Below are positions 1 to 8,990 of a stretch of 20,924 bases of DNA, piece by piece. The first letter of the stretch is position 1; every line of letters starts with the position of its first letter. The notes below the pieces were generated by a model. It did not search any database, was not told where the DNA came from, and saw nothing but the letters and a program-made list of their open reading frames with translations. A program made the translations under genes and the position numbers. Origin of the DNA: Apostichopus parvimensis (lineage: Eukaryota > Echinodermata > Holothuroidea > Aspidochirotida > Stichopodidae); assembly GCA_000934455.1 (NCBI GenBank), contig KN888510.1:25165-46088 (forward strand), written 5' to 3'.

Positions 1-592
1 ATCTGTGATGTGGGCTTTGTGGGGATAAACTGCGAAACAAATATCAACGAATGTGATTCCGTGCCCTGTATGAACAATGGTACCTGCCAGGACTTACAAG
101 GAAGTTACGCTTGTCAGTGTCAACCTGGTTTCCAAGGGAACAACTGTGAAGATGATGTTGAGGAATGCCAGAGCTCCCCGTGCCAGAATGGTGCGACCTG
201 TGTGGATGAAATTAACTCATACTTTTGTCAATGCGCAGAGGGCTTCGGCTCGGTCAACTGTGAGGTCAACATTAATGAATGTTCCAGTGAACCATGCTTG
301 AATGGCGGTCAGTGTGTTGACCTGGTTAACGAGTTCCTCTGTGTATGTGTTCCCGGGTTAACTGGCAGTTTGTGTGAGACGGACTTAGACGAATGTAGTT
401 CCGGCCCTTGTCTGAATGGAGCTACTTGCACGGACAACTTCAATGGGTACGTCTGTGAATGCCCTGCGGGCATCAATGGGACGAATTGTGAAGCGGACAT
501 ACTAGAGTGTGCCAGTGATCCATGTACTAATAACGCAGAGTGCCTGGAGGGAATTAACGGCTACCAGTGTCAGTGTGTTCTTGGGTATGCAG
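1..592 (+). CDS. Exon 1 (5' end outside window): five cbEGF repeats
   Basis: The frame is open from base 1. It begins inside an EGF repeat (ICDVGFVGINCE, the C5-C6 part) and continues with five repeats that start TNINEC, DDVEEC, VNINEC, TDLDEC and ADILEC. The last is finished in the next exon. Most have the calcium-binding signature D-x-[DN]-E-C with a later C-x-[DN]-x4-[FY]-x-C hydroxylation motif, as in CQDLQGSYACQC. O-glucose consensus motifs C-x-S-x-P-C occur in all five (for example CDSVPC, CQSSPC). O-fucose consensus C-x4-[ST]-C occurs in CMNNGTC, CQNGATC and CLNGATC. The donor is GCAG/GTGAGC at 592/593 and leaves one base of a glycine codon (phase 1), cutting the repeat in its C5-C6 loop. 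A downstream in-frame stop at 616-618 lies in the intron and is not a gene end. The true exon start is upstream of the window. Confidence 0.93.
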
Positions 593-1238
593 GTGAGCAC
601 AAAAATCTTATTTTTTGACAATTTTCTGGCAATTAAAATTATTTTGCCTTTTCCTCCAAATTGTGATAAAAGAATCCAAAATAAAGGTAAATTTCAGAGA
701 GAAACCAACATTAGTTAAAGATTAAAAGTAATTGTTAAAGTAACTAACTTTTAAGGCTATTTTTCATGCTAAATTAAAGGGTTTTTTTTGTGTGTGTAGC
801 AGTTGACTTCAGTTTGGTGATGAGAGTGGGTAATTTGTGGAAGTTGTTCCTGTTCATGCATTGCAAATGACATTTTATGCAAAGGCATCATCAGGTACCT
901 CACAACGTTACGTTTAAGATCTGTCTTTATTCATTCATTACACAGAGGAAGTGTTGTGGTTGTTGTCAAATATCGTACAGCCACTAGTATTGTACTAATA
1001 CTGTCTATAGCTCAAAGATGTATAATCTTTCCATTCTTCAGCCGGAGACGCACGTCCGTGATTAAACATTTGATTAAACTCCCAATATAATTGGCGATGG
1101 AATTATGTTAGCATTAGTATGCACCCTCCCGCCTTCCTCACTTCAGGGGTAAACATTTAGTTTGCGTTAATAACTGAATACTCAGTCATAAATCTGTAGC
1201 ATTTTAATTCATTTTTCTCCCTTTTCTTTGTAAACAAG
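593..1238 (+). other. Intron 1
   Basis: GT-AG intron of 646 bases, phase 1, AT-rich. The acceptor has a pyrimidine-rich lead (ttctcccttttctttg at about 1215-1230) followed by a short A-rich stretch before AG at 1237-1238. I see no EGF-like coding piece, RNA gene or recognisable transposon in it. A short T run lies at 781-788. Confidence 0.85.
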
Positions 1239-1466
1239 GTGACAACTGTGAAACTGAAATTGACGAGTGCCTGAGCGATCCGTGTCAGAACAACGCCACC
1301 TGCACAGATCTGATTGGTCGATACCAGTGTGATTGTACACCAGGTTTCTTTGGAAGTCAGTGTGAAAGTGAAGCCATCGAGTGTGCGAGCAACCCCTGCG
1401 CTAATGGAGGCAGTTGTCTTGATCGTATAAATGGATACAGATGTCGGTGCCTGTCTGGATTTCAAG
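1239..1466 (+). CDS. Exon 2: two EGF repeats, symmetric 1-1 exon
   Basis: The exon is 228 bases (76 codons) with phase 1 at both ends. It completes the last repeat of exon 1 (GDNCE), then codes for a repeat starting TEIDEC with the [12 protein letters not shown] motif and one starting SEAIEC that stops at GFQG, just before its C6. Both ends cut the EGF fold at the same place (C5-C6 loop). Skipping this exon would therefore remove two whole repeats and leave frame and cysteine pattern intact. The donor is CAAG/GTGGGT. O-fucose motifs CQNNATC and CANGGSC and O-glucose motifs CLSDPC and CASNPC are present. The DLIGRY segment resembles one near the end of exon 6 (DLIGRYLCDC), which suggests repeats copied within the gene. 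Confidence 0.92.
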
Positions 1467-2127
1467 GTGGGTCGTGAGTGAATATTACTGGTTAGAGACC
1501 ACGGAAAGTTATGTCAATTTTAAGCTTGTGTGTGATGTTAAAAGGTGATCTCTTGTAGCAACCACGAAAGCATGCATGTCAGTAGACCGAATCAAATGTC
1601 CAATTAAAAGCAGAACCATGCTAGAATGTAAACAGAAGATGCCAAGCATTTCTCGTCACAGTTGAACTGACCATTGAGTTACTGAGTGCTGACACACTAG
1701 AGTGACTAATGCTTAAGCGATATGCTGTAAAATATAAGAAAATACAATTATGTTGTGATGTGGTATGGTTTGGTTGTGATATGGTATGGCATGGTATGGT
1801 GTGATATTACAAATAAAATGGAAAAAATCATTTAAATATATGGACTAAATAAAAGGGCTTATAAAATGCCATAAGAGCCTATTAATTATGCTTATCTAGA
1901 AAGTAATTATAAATCTTTACCCAAAGCATAACTCTTTGCAGTTTTCGATGAAAAAAATAGTTTTGTGATAAAGAAGGCACACTAAATCAACTTCATGATG
2001 GAATCGTCGCATATTCTTAATTTATTATAACTGAAGTGTGGGAATCCTAGCAAAATCTACCTTGGCTTCTTTCTCTTGGTTTTCCTTGCAAAAAATATTT
2101 CTTAAATGTTTTCCTCGTAACCCAAAG
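1467..2127 (+). other. Intron 2
   Basis: GT-AG intron of 661 bases, phase 1. It contains a degenerate TG-rich simple repeat (ggtatgg/gatatgg units, about 1750-1806). The 3' splice site (cccaaag at 2121-2127) has a poor pyrimidine tract compared with the other introns, so this acceptor rests mainly on frame and the EGF cysteine pattern. Nothing else is recognisable. Confidence 0.8.
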
Positions 2128-2412
2128 GTATACACTGCGAAACAAATATTGACGACTGTGCCGATAATGGCTGTGAGAACAACAGCACGTGCATGGATGG
2201 GATTACAACCTACACATGCGAGTGTGTTCCAGGATTTGTCGGGAGTCTGTGTGAGATAGACGTTGACGAATGCGACAGTGGACCCTGTTTGAACGGTGGA
2301 ACGTGCCAAGATCTCTTGGACGAATACACATGCAACTGCCAGCCAGGGTTCACAGGCCAGAGATGCGAGATCGATATCAATGAATGCGATAGCAGTCCAT
2401 GCCAGAATGGAG
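2128..2412 (+). CDS. Exon 3: two cbEGF repeats and half of a third
   Basis: The exon is 285 bases, phase 1 at both ends. It supplies the C6 end of the previous repeat (GIHCE), full repeats starting TNIDDC and IDVDEC, and then IDINEC up to CQNGG, where it stops between C2 and C3. The 3' intron thus cuts the EGF fold at a different place (C2-C3 loop) from the 5' intron (C5-C6 loop), so this exon cannot be skipped alone without making a hybrid repeat. In the first repeat the usual proline before C2 is a glycine (CADNGC) and the O-glucose consensus is lost. O-fucose motifs CENNSTC and CLNGGTC are present. The donor is GGAG/GTGAGA. Confidence 0.92.
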
Positions 2413-3663
2413 GTGAGATATAAACTAAGTTAAACTGAAATGAGTTTGGTCATTATTTTTTTTAGTTTTGGAATAATTTGGCGGTAGGTACGGGGCTAGC
2501 ATAAAAATTTATATACTGTAGATGATAGGCTACTGTCACTCGTTGCCAGTAAGTTTTTTAAAAATCTTTACTGTGAACTATGTATAACTTTTATCCATTA
2601 AGAATAATTATTAAAGGGATTGATTGCTGCATTGCTTTCTTAACTCAGTTTAGTGACAGTGGCAGTAGACAGTACATCTGTGTGACTGTACAGTTCTTTT
2701 TTTGTTTTGAACATTGGAATATTTTTGTTCAAGAAGTACATGTGCCTGACTTGTACTGTTTAACAATGTCTGAATTGCACTAAACATTTGCATAGAGACA
2801 CACTGGGTGATTGACAAGTCCATGGTTCCAGTCGCCGTTTTTTCCGAACAAGAAAGTTGCTTTAGAAAACACAAGGTTAGGTGCTTTAAAACAGTGAGCT
2901 TGCCTTGAAGCTTCGAAAATATATTTCCAAAGATCTCTTCTTAGATAGTGACAAACAAAATTGTATATATACTACTAGTGATCAACTCATGGTCACAGTT
3001 ATGATCTACAGCAGGGGTGGGCAACCTACAGCCCGCGGGCCACTTGGGGCCCGCCTGTGAGATGTCTCAAGAAAAAGAAAAAAATCAATCTATTTTACAT
3101 CATCACAAAAAACGAGCTAGCTGCTTAGAATTTATCGGCACTAATGATGCTGTCAGGTAGGCCTTTTATCCCCATTAATTATCAACTGTACTGTATTGAC
3201 ATTATGTTTTTGTGAATACAGATTAAGTACACACACCAATTGCTTGAAAGTTTTCGGAATCAAAGGTTTGAAATCAACAGCAGATCGTTGGTTAGGTGCG
3301 GCCCAGTCAATGTTTCACTCTTTATATCATCCATTCCAAAAGGTTGCCCACCCCAGATCTGCAGTCATACACTTTTAGCCTGTTGAGTTTTGCGGAACTA
3401 GATAGGACCGGTATGTGTTTTGTGAAGTGGCTGGAGATCTGCATTGGTTGATGTCCAAAATTGCAGTGGTCAAAAGAGCTAGAATTTACTGGCTTTTTGT
3501 TTCTGTCTTTTTAATAATTCTTGGACAAATTAAACTCAGTTCAATAAAGTATCCTAGTGAGATGCTTTATTGCAAGTAGTCACAAAGTCCCTGGAGCTTT
3601 CTGGTTTGGTTAAATTCTGTTAACAATTCTGTGTAAATTTCCTGACTATTGTTTTTCTTTCAG
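2413..3663 (+). other. Intron 3, carrying a hAT-type MITE
   Basis: GT-AG intron of 1251 bases, phase 1. The middle holds the hAT-type element at 3012-3356 (separate entry). The acceptor ttgtttttctttcag at 3649-3663 is strong. The flanking parts (2413-3003, 3365-3648) show no coding exon and no further repeat I can name. Confidence 0.85.
3012..3356. mobile_element. Non-autonomous hAT-type DNA transposon (MITE), 345 bases
   Basis: Sixteen-base terminal inverted repeats lie at 3012-3027 (caggggtgggcaacct) and 3341-3356 (aggttgcccaccccag), matching as inverse complements at 15 of 16 positions. They are flanked by 8-base direct repeats, atctacag at 3004-3011 and atctgcag at 3357-3364, which differ at one base. 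An 8-base target duplication with CAGGGGTGGGCAA-type ends is the known hallmark of hAT/Charlie elements. The interior begins with the GC-rich 'cagcccgcgggcc' segment also familiar from that group. There is no transposase: the only open stretch, about 3196-3378, is short and shows no hAT domain. It must have been mobilised in trans. The single mismatches in ends and target copies suggest an old insertion. Confidence 0.85.
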
Positions 3664-3894
3664 GAGAATGTATCGATCTGATAAATGCATTTAGATGTGA
3701 GTGTGTTGTGGGTTTCTTTGGCCTGTTATGTCAGGAGGATGGTGATCAGTGCGCCAGCAATCCGTGTCTCTACAACGGTACCTGTGTAGATCTGGTGAAA
3801 GCTTATCGTTGTGAATGCCAGTCGGGACTCACTGGGGATAGCTGTCAGATCGACGTCATTGATGAATGCTCCAGTAATCCCTGTCGAAACGGAG
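3664..3894 (+). CDS. Exon 4: one and two half EGF repeats, symmetric C2-C3 type exon
   Basis: The exon is 231 bases, phase 1 at both ends. It starts in the second half of a repeat (GECIDLINAFRCEC), completes it at GLLCQ, codes for a whole repeat starting EDGDQC, and ends in the first half of IDVIDEC at CRNGG. Both ends cut between C2 and C3, so it is a cassette that could be skipped while preserving the EGF register. Acceptor and donor are clean (tttctttcag; GGAG/GTAAGT). The repeat boundary EDGDQC is shared with exon 5, and the two exons align along their first 57 codons, pointing to exon duplication. The IDVIDEC repeat has one extra residue before the cysteine. O-glucose motifs CASNPC and CSSNPC and O-fucose motif CLYNGTC are present. 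Confidence 0.93.
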
Positions 3895-4969
3895 GTAAGT
3901 AATCCCCTCTAAAGGTCATTATGCAGTATTGACCTCAAAATGTTAGCATGCTAGAAATTGCTAGAAAGTTTTTTTTAGAATGTACTTTCCCTGTTGGTGT
4001 CTGCATCTCCAAGGTTACTTCCAGTTATTGAGGATCCTGTGTTACATTAGGTTTATAAAATGTTTCAGTGAGGAAACATAGTTTGATGTTGTCATGTGTT
4101 GGTATAGTAAAATGCTTGTTGAAAATTTGGAACACCTGTGACCATAATTTGACTTTCTAGCATATTTTGGGCCAATACCAATGACCTTTAAATGCAAACC
4201 CTTTTGTGTTTTGCTGTTAAAAATAAGGTTGTTTTAAGCTTAGTGTTGGGGTTTTATTTTTAAAGCCCCAAATTTTCTTTACAGATTTTTGACATTTATT
4301 GCAACAAACTATGGTATTAATCTCTTCAAGGGATATTGATGTAACCTAAAGTTACTCTACAAGCACAAGCAGCTGCTTAAAAACCACTTATGCTTTGTTG
4401 TATTAATAGTTAATGAAAATGACAAACCTGATTTAACAGTCTATTCTAAACGTACATACATTAGGGAAGGACGTATTAAAAGCTTAGGCTCGGTGATGAC
4501 ATTTGTTTTGGAAAAGCAGCCAGTATTATTTGAACTTGGTTAGCATGTTGTTCTGGCAACAAAGGAACAGACTAATATTGATATTATATTAATTGCCTGA
4601 TAAGAGATGTTCGCAGTACAAATAAATACAATCAGTGACTCTAATTTAACATCAGTTTATTAGTAGCAGATACCAAGTGAACCTACTATTTTGAGAAAGG
4701 ATTTAAAAGATCCAGCCAGCAGAATTAAATAGACGAACAAATATTTTCAGTAAGCCTCATTAAATATTATTTATGTTCCTTCTGAGGACTGTTTTGAAAG
4801 AACATGATACAGACCTCTCGGTCGAGAATCAAGGTACTATGTCTAACAATGAACTTTATAGCTTCATGACCTTTATGACCTAGGGCGGGGAATCATTTAT
4901 TCGGAATCACATAGCAAAATGCTACACAAAATGGGCAAATTTTTATACAAGTGCAAAAGATGTATAGTA

Positions 4970-5041
4970 GTTCTTGTGCACAAGAACAATATTGTTCTTG
5001 TGCACAGGAACAATATTGTTCTTGTGCACAGGAACAATATT
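4970..5041. repeat. Three tandem copies of a 24-base palindromic unit
   Basis: The 24-base unit gttcttgtgcacaagaac + aatatt starts at 4970, 4994 and 5018. The second and third copies differ from the first by one base (cacagg for cacaag). The first 18 bases (4970-4987) are a perfect palindrome. The junctions aacaatattgtt are also perfect 12-base palindromes. The whole block can therefore fold on either strand into hairpins or a cruciform. Confidence 0.92.
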
Positions 5042-5527
5042 GTTTTAGAACAGAGTTCAAAGTCAACAAAACTGCTCTGCAAAAAATTTGACCAGTAAGC
5101 TATTCCCTGTAGAGAGTCCTGCTGTAACCGCACAATATGGCTCCTGACCTTCTAAAATATTCCCCACTCAAAATTAGTGGAGTAGATAAACAGAGGATGC
5201 TGATTATCTCAAGTAATATCAGGTAATGAGACCAGCACTGACCAAGGAGCTACTTAACACTTTCCTCGGAAGCCATATGCGACAGACTAATGTGCTAATA
5301 TAACAGTGAAACCTTCAGCGTGCTTGAGATTGACTGAGAGATTCCTTACCCACCAAATCAAAAAGGTTCGAAGAGTCTCGACAGCTTGGAGCTGTACTCC
5401 ACAGGCCATAACAGTGCACTAGTAATGACTGTATTACTGCATGTCTACTAGTAAATATCAGTTTTTTTGGTCAAATAATACTTTGCTCTCGTTTAAACTG
5501 TATTAATATGATATCGGACTAGACATG

Positions 5528-5551
5528 TTTATATTTATTTATTTATTTATT
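5528..5551 (+). repeat. TTTA microsatellite overlapping the exon 5 polypyrimidine region
   Basis: The tetranucleotide ttta/attt repeats about five to six times, ending about 10 bases before the AG at 5560-5561. It takes the place of an ordinary polypyrimidine tract, so changes in repeat number could alter acceptor strength. That effect is inferred only. Confidence 0.8.
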
Positions 5552-5561
5552 CATGCCTCAG

Positions 5562-5732
5562 GGGAATGCATCAATCGTGTGGGAGGATACCAATGTTCCT
5601 GCATCAACGGCTGGTTCGGAATCCACTGCGAGGAGGATGGTGACCAGTGTACCTCCTCACCATGTCGAAACCAAGCCACGTGCCTGGACCAGGTCCAAAA
5701 TTATCAGTGTCTATGTGCAGCCGGGTTCGAAG
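5562..5732 (+). CDS. Exon 5: duplicate-like relative of exon 4, two partial EGF repeats
   Basis: The exon is 171 bases (57 codons), phase 1 at both ends. It begins in the C3 half of the repeat left open by exon 4 ([14 protein letters not shown]), finishes it at GIHCE, then codes for EDGDQC...CAAGFEG, stopping before C6. The order of motifs (EC-I, C-x-C, FG, EDGDQC, PC, C-x-D) matches the first part of exon 4, including the uncommon EDGDQC boundary in place of DEC. The 5' end cuts the EGF fold at C2-C3 and the 3' end at C5-C6. The acceptor is tgcctcag and the donor GAAG/GTAAGC. O-glucose CTSSPC and O-fucose CRNQATC consensus are present. Confidence 0.92.
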
Positions 5733-6931
5733 GTAAGCTCACGCGATTTCGAACGGTTATAACTTCCACCGTCCAGGTTTTGTTGGCATGCGTAAACCTC
5801 GTGATGAGAACCCAGTCTTCAATACAACTACAACAGTGTACCCTGTTTTATCCATAAGAGGGAATCCCAAAAGGAATAGAGTCAAAGGTCATGAGGGGAA
5901 CAATCTGTTTTGTTTAGAAAGACTGTTTTTGTTCGGTGGGGGTAAGAGATGTTCAAGAAGGGTTCCTGTTGAGTAGTCTGTTTATATACTGATGGTTGTA
6001 AAGGAGGGCCAAATGATTAAAGGAGGGAATAGCAGAAAGAGAGAGAGAGGTTGCGAGATAGCTAACTGTTGGACCAAGGGTTGTAGTACACAAGTCTGTT
6101 CAGGTATTTGATGCCGTACTCGAGTTCATCTTTTATTCCCTGCAGGAAAGGAAAGGAACTTGTGTGCGTGTTTGTATGTATGTGACACATAGGAAGACTG
6201 TTTATTTCTGGATATTGAAACATTTTGGAATAAAAGTACTATAATGTAAAATCCTTTACAGTGATTGATATGGTTGATGTGCCCACACCGGAGTGCTTCA
6301 AATAAGAACTGGAAATTTGTGATCTTTTCTGGTTCTCACTTAAAATCTTGGACAAATTTAACTCACTTAGTCTACAATAGTCAGATACAGTAGTTATGTG
6401 GAATTTGAGCAAAATTGTATGGCAATAAATCACAAAACCAACTGGCCTATTGGTTGGTACTCGTACTCTGGCATTTTAATCTGTCTATGAGGGTGTCTGT
6501 CCTTCTAATTTCATTTTTCATTTCATTTTATTAATTTTTGTTCTATCACAACATAAGTATGACATATAACATAGAAGGAGATAAGAAACAAAATTTGTGA
6601 AAGGAAGTGTACTAAAAAACCCTATACGGCTTGTCGGGTAGTGATACACCCTGAAAAAATACAGAACTTTACAATTAGAAAAGAGAACCAAAAAAACAAA
6701 CAGAACCACCGCTTCCTCTCCCTTCCCTCACCTACCCCACCCCTCCCTCTCCAGTTATAATAAGTGCAGGCAATAATTGAGTAATGATAACTATTAATGT
6801 ACTATTGAATACCACACTACAAATCTATGCTTATTCTGCTCTGTTACCAATGGGTCACCCCTGTCGGACATTTTGCATCCCTCAACTAACACCAGTCACA
6901 ATATTTCCCCCATTTTGTGTCCGCTTGTCAG
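5733..6931 (+). other. Intron 5
   Basis: GT-AG intron of 1199 bases, phase 1. It contains a short GA repeat (about 6034-6050). A long pyrimidine tract at 6712-6752 ends in 'ag' at 6753-6754 and looks like a decoy acceptor, but reading from it meets stops at once. The true acceptor ccgcttgtcag is at 6921-6931. No coding exon was found. Confidence 0.82.
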
Positions 6932-7786
6932 GCAATCAGTGCGAGACTGACATTAACGAATGTCTGAGCTTTCCCTGCGGAAACAATGCTACCTGTATGG
7001 AAGAAGTAGGACGTTACACGTGCCATTGCCTACCCGGTTATACCGGCCTTCTCTGTGATTCCGAACTATTTGAATGCGCCAGCAGTCCTTGTCTGAATGG
7101 AGCTACCTGCAGTGATCTTCTGAACGGCTATCGGTGCCTGTGTCCGAGCGGTTTCGCAGGCTTTAACTGTGAGGTCAATATCGACGATTGCGACGGTCAC
7201 CGCTGTCGGAATGGCGCCCCCTGTGTCGACCTCGTGGATAGCTACAGGTGCCAGTGCCTTGCTGGATTTCAGGGACAATTCTGTGAGTTTGAGGTCGATG
7301 AATGTAACAGCCGGCCGTGTTTAAACGGAGCGGCCTGTGTAGACGAGGTGGCAGGCTTCTTCTGCGATTGTCTTGCAGGTTATAATGGATCACAGTGTGA
7401 AGTAGACGTCGATGAATGCCAGTCGGCGCCGTGTCAGAATGGTGCTACCTGTGCGGATCAACCAGGTGGCTACCAATGTCTCTGTGCTCCTGGCTACCAG
7501 GACACTCACTGTAGCAGCGAAATCAACGAGTGTAGCAGCTCCCCCTGTCTCGAAGGGGGAACTTGCCTGGATTCTGTGAACGGCTATCAGTGTCTATGCC
7601 CGGTCGGTTTCCTCGGTAACAGATGTGAGGAAGAGATACGAGAGTGTGCCAGCCAGCCATGTCAGAATCAAGCCACATGTAGGGATCTGATTGGTCGGTA
7701 CCTCTGTGACTGTACCGTCGGCTACACGGGGGAAAACTGCGAAGCAGAGATCGACGAGTGTGCTAGTGATCCTTGCCTTAACGAAG
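6932..7786 (+). CDS. Exon 6: seven complete cbEGF repeats and half of an eighth
   Basis: The exon is 855 bases, phase 1 at both ends. It completes exon 5's repeat (GNQCE), then codes for repeats starting TDINEC, SELFEC, VNIDDC, FEVDEC, VDVDEC, SEINEC and EEIREC, and the first half of AEIDEC up to CLNEG. Most keep the calcium-binding D-x-[DN]-E-C and C-x-D-x4-Y-x-C pattern. VNIDDC has an unusual CDGHRC C1-C2 loop and VDVDEC ends CAPGYQDTHCS without the usual G-x-x-C. It is one of only two exons here with a long uninterrupted run of repeats. The open frame extends upstream past the acceptor by chance, and the first 50 codons before 6932 carry no EGF cysteine pattern. The donor is GAAG/GTATGT. 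Confidence 0.94.
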
Positions 7787-8562
7787 GTATGTCGATAAAC
7801 TCCCTTGTATTTAGTCTCACTGTTATTTAATGCACAAAATAAAATAAAAATCTGTGGTACTTGTTGGAGATAAATAGAAACCATTTAAATTTTTATTTAA
7901 TATTTATAGTGTATTTTAGTTACATAGTTTCCCAAGGGATCATTAAGGATCCTTCATTTTAATTCTGTTTTAAGCTGGTGATCATTTTTGTCAGCTCTTC
8001 TTGCTGATAGTTGTGATAAGGAAATATCAGTGTTGGCAGGGGGGGCTGATGGGTTGAGGGGGGGCTGATGGGTTTAGGGGTGGGGTGGGCTGATGTGTTG
8101 AGGTGGGAACAGATTAACCAAATGCAAGTTGCCCAACATTTGGTTCTGACACAATGTGAAAAATTAGTTTCCTTCATAATATTCTGTGAAGAAGGTGCTG
8201 GGTTAATATATAATAACCTTTTCATGAATTTTGGCAATGAAAATATTTGAATGATGCGATGTCAAGTCAATTGAAATGAGGACTGCTACTGTAAGTGAAA
8301 GCCTTCTTAAACCCAGGTGCACCCATATCAAAGAAATCACAAGTGACAAAATGTTTCAGTAATATAATAATATTGAGGATTGAAAATCCTTGCAAGTTGT
8401 TTCCTCCAATATCACTGTGAGCAGGCTTGTTACACTCATTGAAATAGAGCATCAATTACTTGTTATTCTGAAAGTCTACTTTTATTCAGGAAATTATTTC
8501 TTTAACTGTGTCCTGTAACTTTGACAACAGTCTTCTTTCTTTTCTTTTTTTCTATCGCACAG
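7787..8562 (+). other. Intron 6
   Basis: GT-AG intron of 776 bases, phase 1. It holds the G-rich tandem repeat at 8039-8103 (separate entry). The acceptor has a long pyrimidine tract at 8531-8554 (tcttctttcttttctttttttcta). I see nothing else. Confidence 0.85.
8039..8103 (+). repeat. G-rich minisatellite with a G-quadruplex motif
   Basis: About three degenerate copies of a unit of about 20-25 bases, ggggctgatgggttgag. Within it 8070-8089 reads ggg-ttta-gggg-t-gggg-t-ggg, which fits the canonical four-run G-quadruplex pattern on the + strand, the strand that is transcribed into pre-mRNA sense. Confidence 0.8.
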
Positions 8563-8850
8563 GAGATTGCCAAGATGTCGTAGGTGGCTACCAATGTGAT
8601 TGTCTATCCAGTTTTGCTGGAGTTCAATGTGAGATCTTCGTGGACGCTTGCTCCTCCAACCCCTGTAAGAATGGCGGTGCATGTCGCAACACGGGTACCG
8701 GTCAGTTCATATGCGACTGCGAACCGGGCTACGGCAGCTTGCTCTGCGAGGTAGAGAGAAACGAATGCGATAGTAATCCCTGCCAGCACAATGGACAGTG
8801 TCTTGACGGTATCAACTCCTATCGTTGCATCTGCCTCATCGGATACATGG
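8563..8850 (+). CDS. Exon 7: EGF repeats IFVDAC and VERNEC
   Basis: The exon is 288 bases, phase 1 at both ends. It finishes the repeat opened in exon 6 (GDCQDVVGGYQCDC...VQCE), codes for a full repeat starting IFVDAC, and codes for VERNEC up to GYMG before its C6. The IFVDAC repeat departs from the calcium-binding consensus (DAC, and CRNTGTGQFICDC with a longer C3-C4 loop). The 5' end cuts at C2-C3 and the 3' end at C5-C6, the mirror image of exons 6 and 8. The donor ATGG/GTAGGA is weaker than the others. Both complete repeats keep the O-glucose consensus (CSSNPC, CDSNPC). The open frame continues 33 bases into the intron before a stop. Confidence 0.92.
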
Positions 8851-8955
8851 GTAGGACTTCTGTTCTGTGTTTAGGTCTTCTGTGATAGAATGACAGCATG
8901 CTTAGATAAGTATACGTTAATTGATTTATAAAAGAACACCATGTCTAGCAGAACA

Positions 8956-8990
8956 TTGTGGTCAAGTGGCAGAGCGTTGTGGTCAAGTGG
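8956..8990 (+). repeat. Duplicated SINE head
   Basis: The segment ttgtggtcaagtggc at about 8956-8970 is repeated as ttgtggtcaagtggt at 8977-8991, separated by agagcg. The tRNA-like 5' end of the SINE is thus present one and a bit times, either from nested insertion or slippage. Confidence 0.75.

Larger units (their letters stand above)
3895..5561 (+). other. Intron 4
   Basis: GT-AG intron of 1667 bases, phase 1. It contains the tandem palindrome at 4970-5041 (separate entry) and a TTTA microsatellite just before the acceptor. The antisense open frame at 4897-5133 arises from the palindromic array and is not a gene. The stretch 3895-4969 is AT-rich with no recognisable feature, and 5042-5527 is likewise featureless to my eye. 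Confidence 0.82.

Noticed and set aside
309-500. Antisense open frames opposite exons (also near 7066-7278, 7594-7884, 13740-14036, 15198-15638, 15692-15907)
   Set aside because: They are mirrors of EGF coding sequence, with no independent coding evidence, and their residues merely reflect the repeat codons of the + strand.
3196-3378. Transposase gene within the hAT element
   Set aside because: Only about 60 codons, no recognisable hAT domain, and it runs past the right end of the element. The element is non-autonomous.
4897-5133. 78-codon antisense frame with repeated FLCTRTI
   Set aside because: The protein repeat is simply the 24-base palindromic DNA unit (8 codons) read through, with no other coding support.
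5788-5976. Short open frame in intron 5
   Set aside because: No start context, no cysteine pattern and no homology that I recognise. Most likely chance.
6712-6754. Pyrimidine tract plus AG as the exon 6 acceptor
   Set aside because: Reading from 6755 meets stops quickly and lacks EGF cysteines. The acceptor at 6930-6931 restores the repeat exactly.
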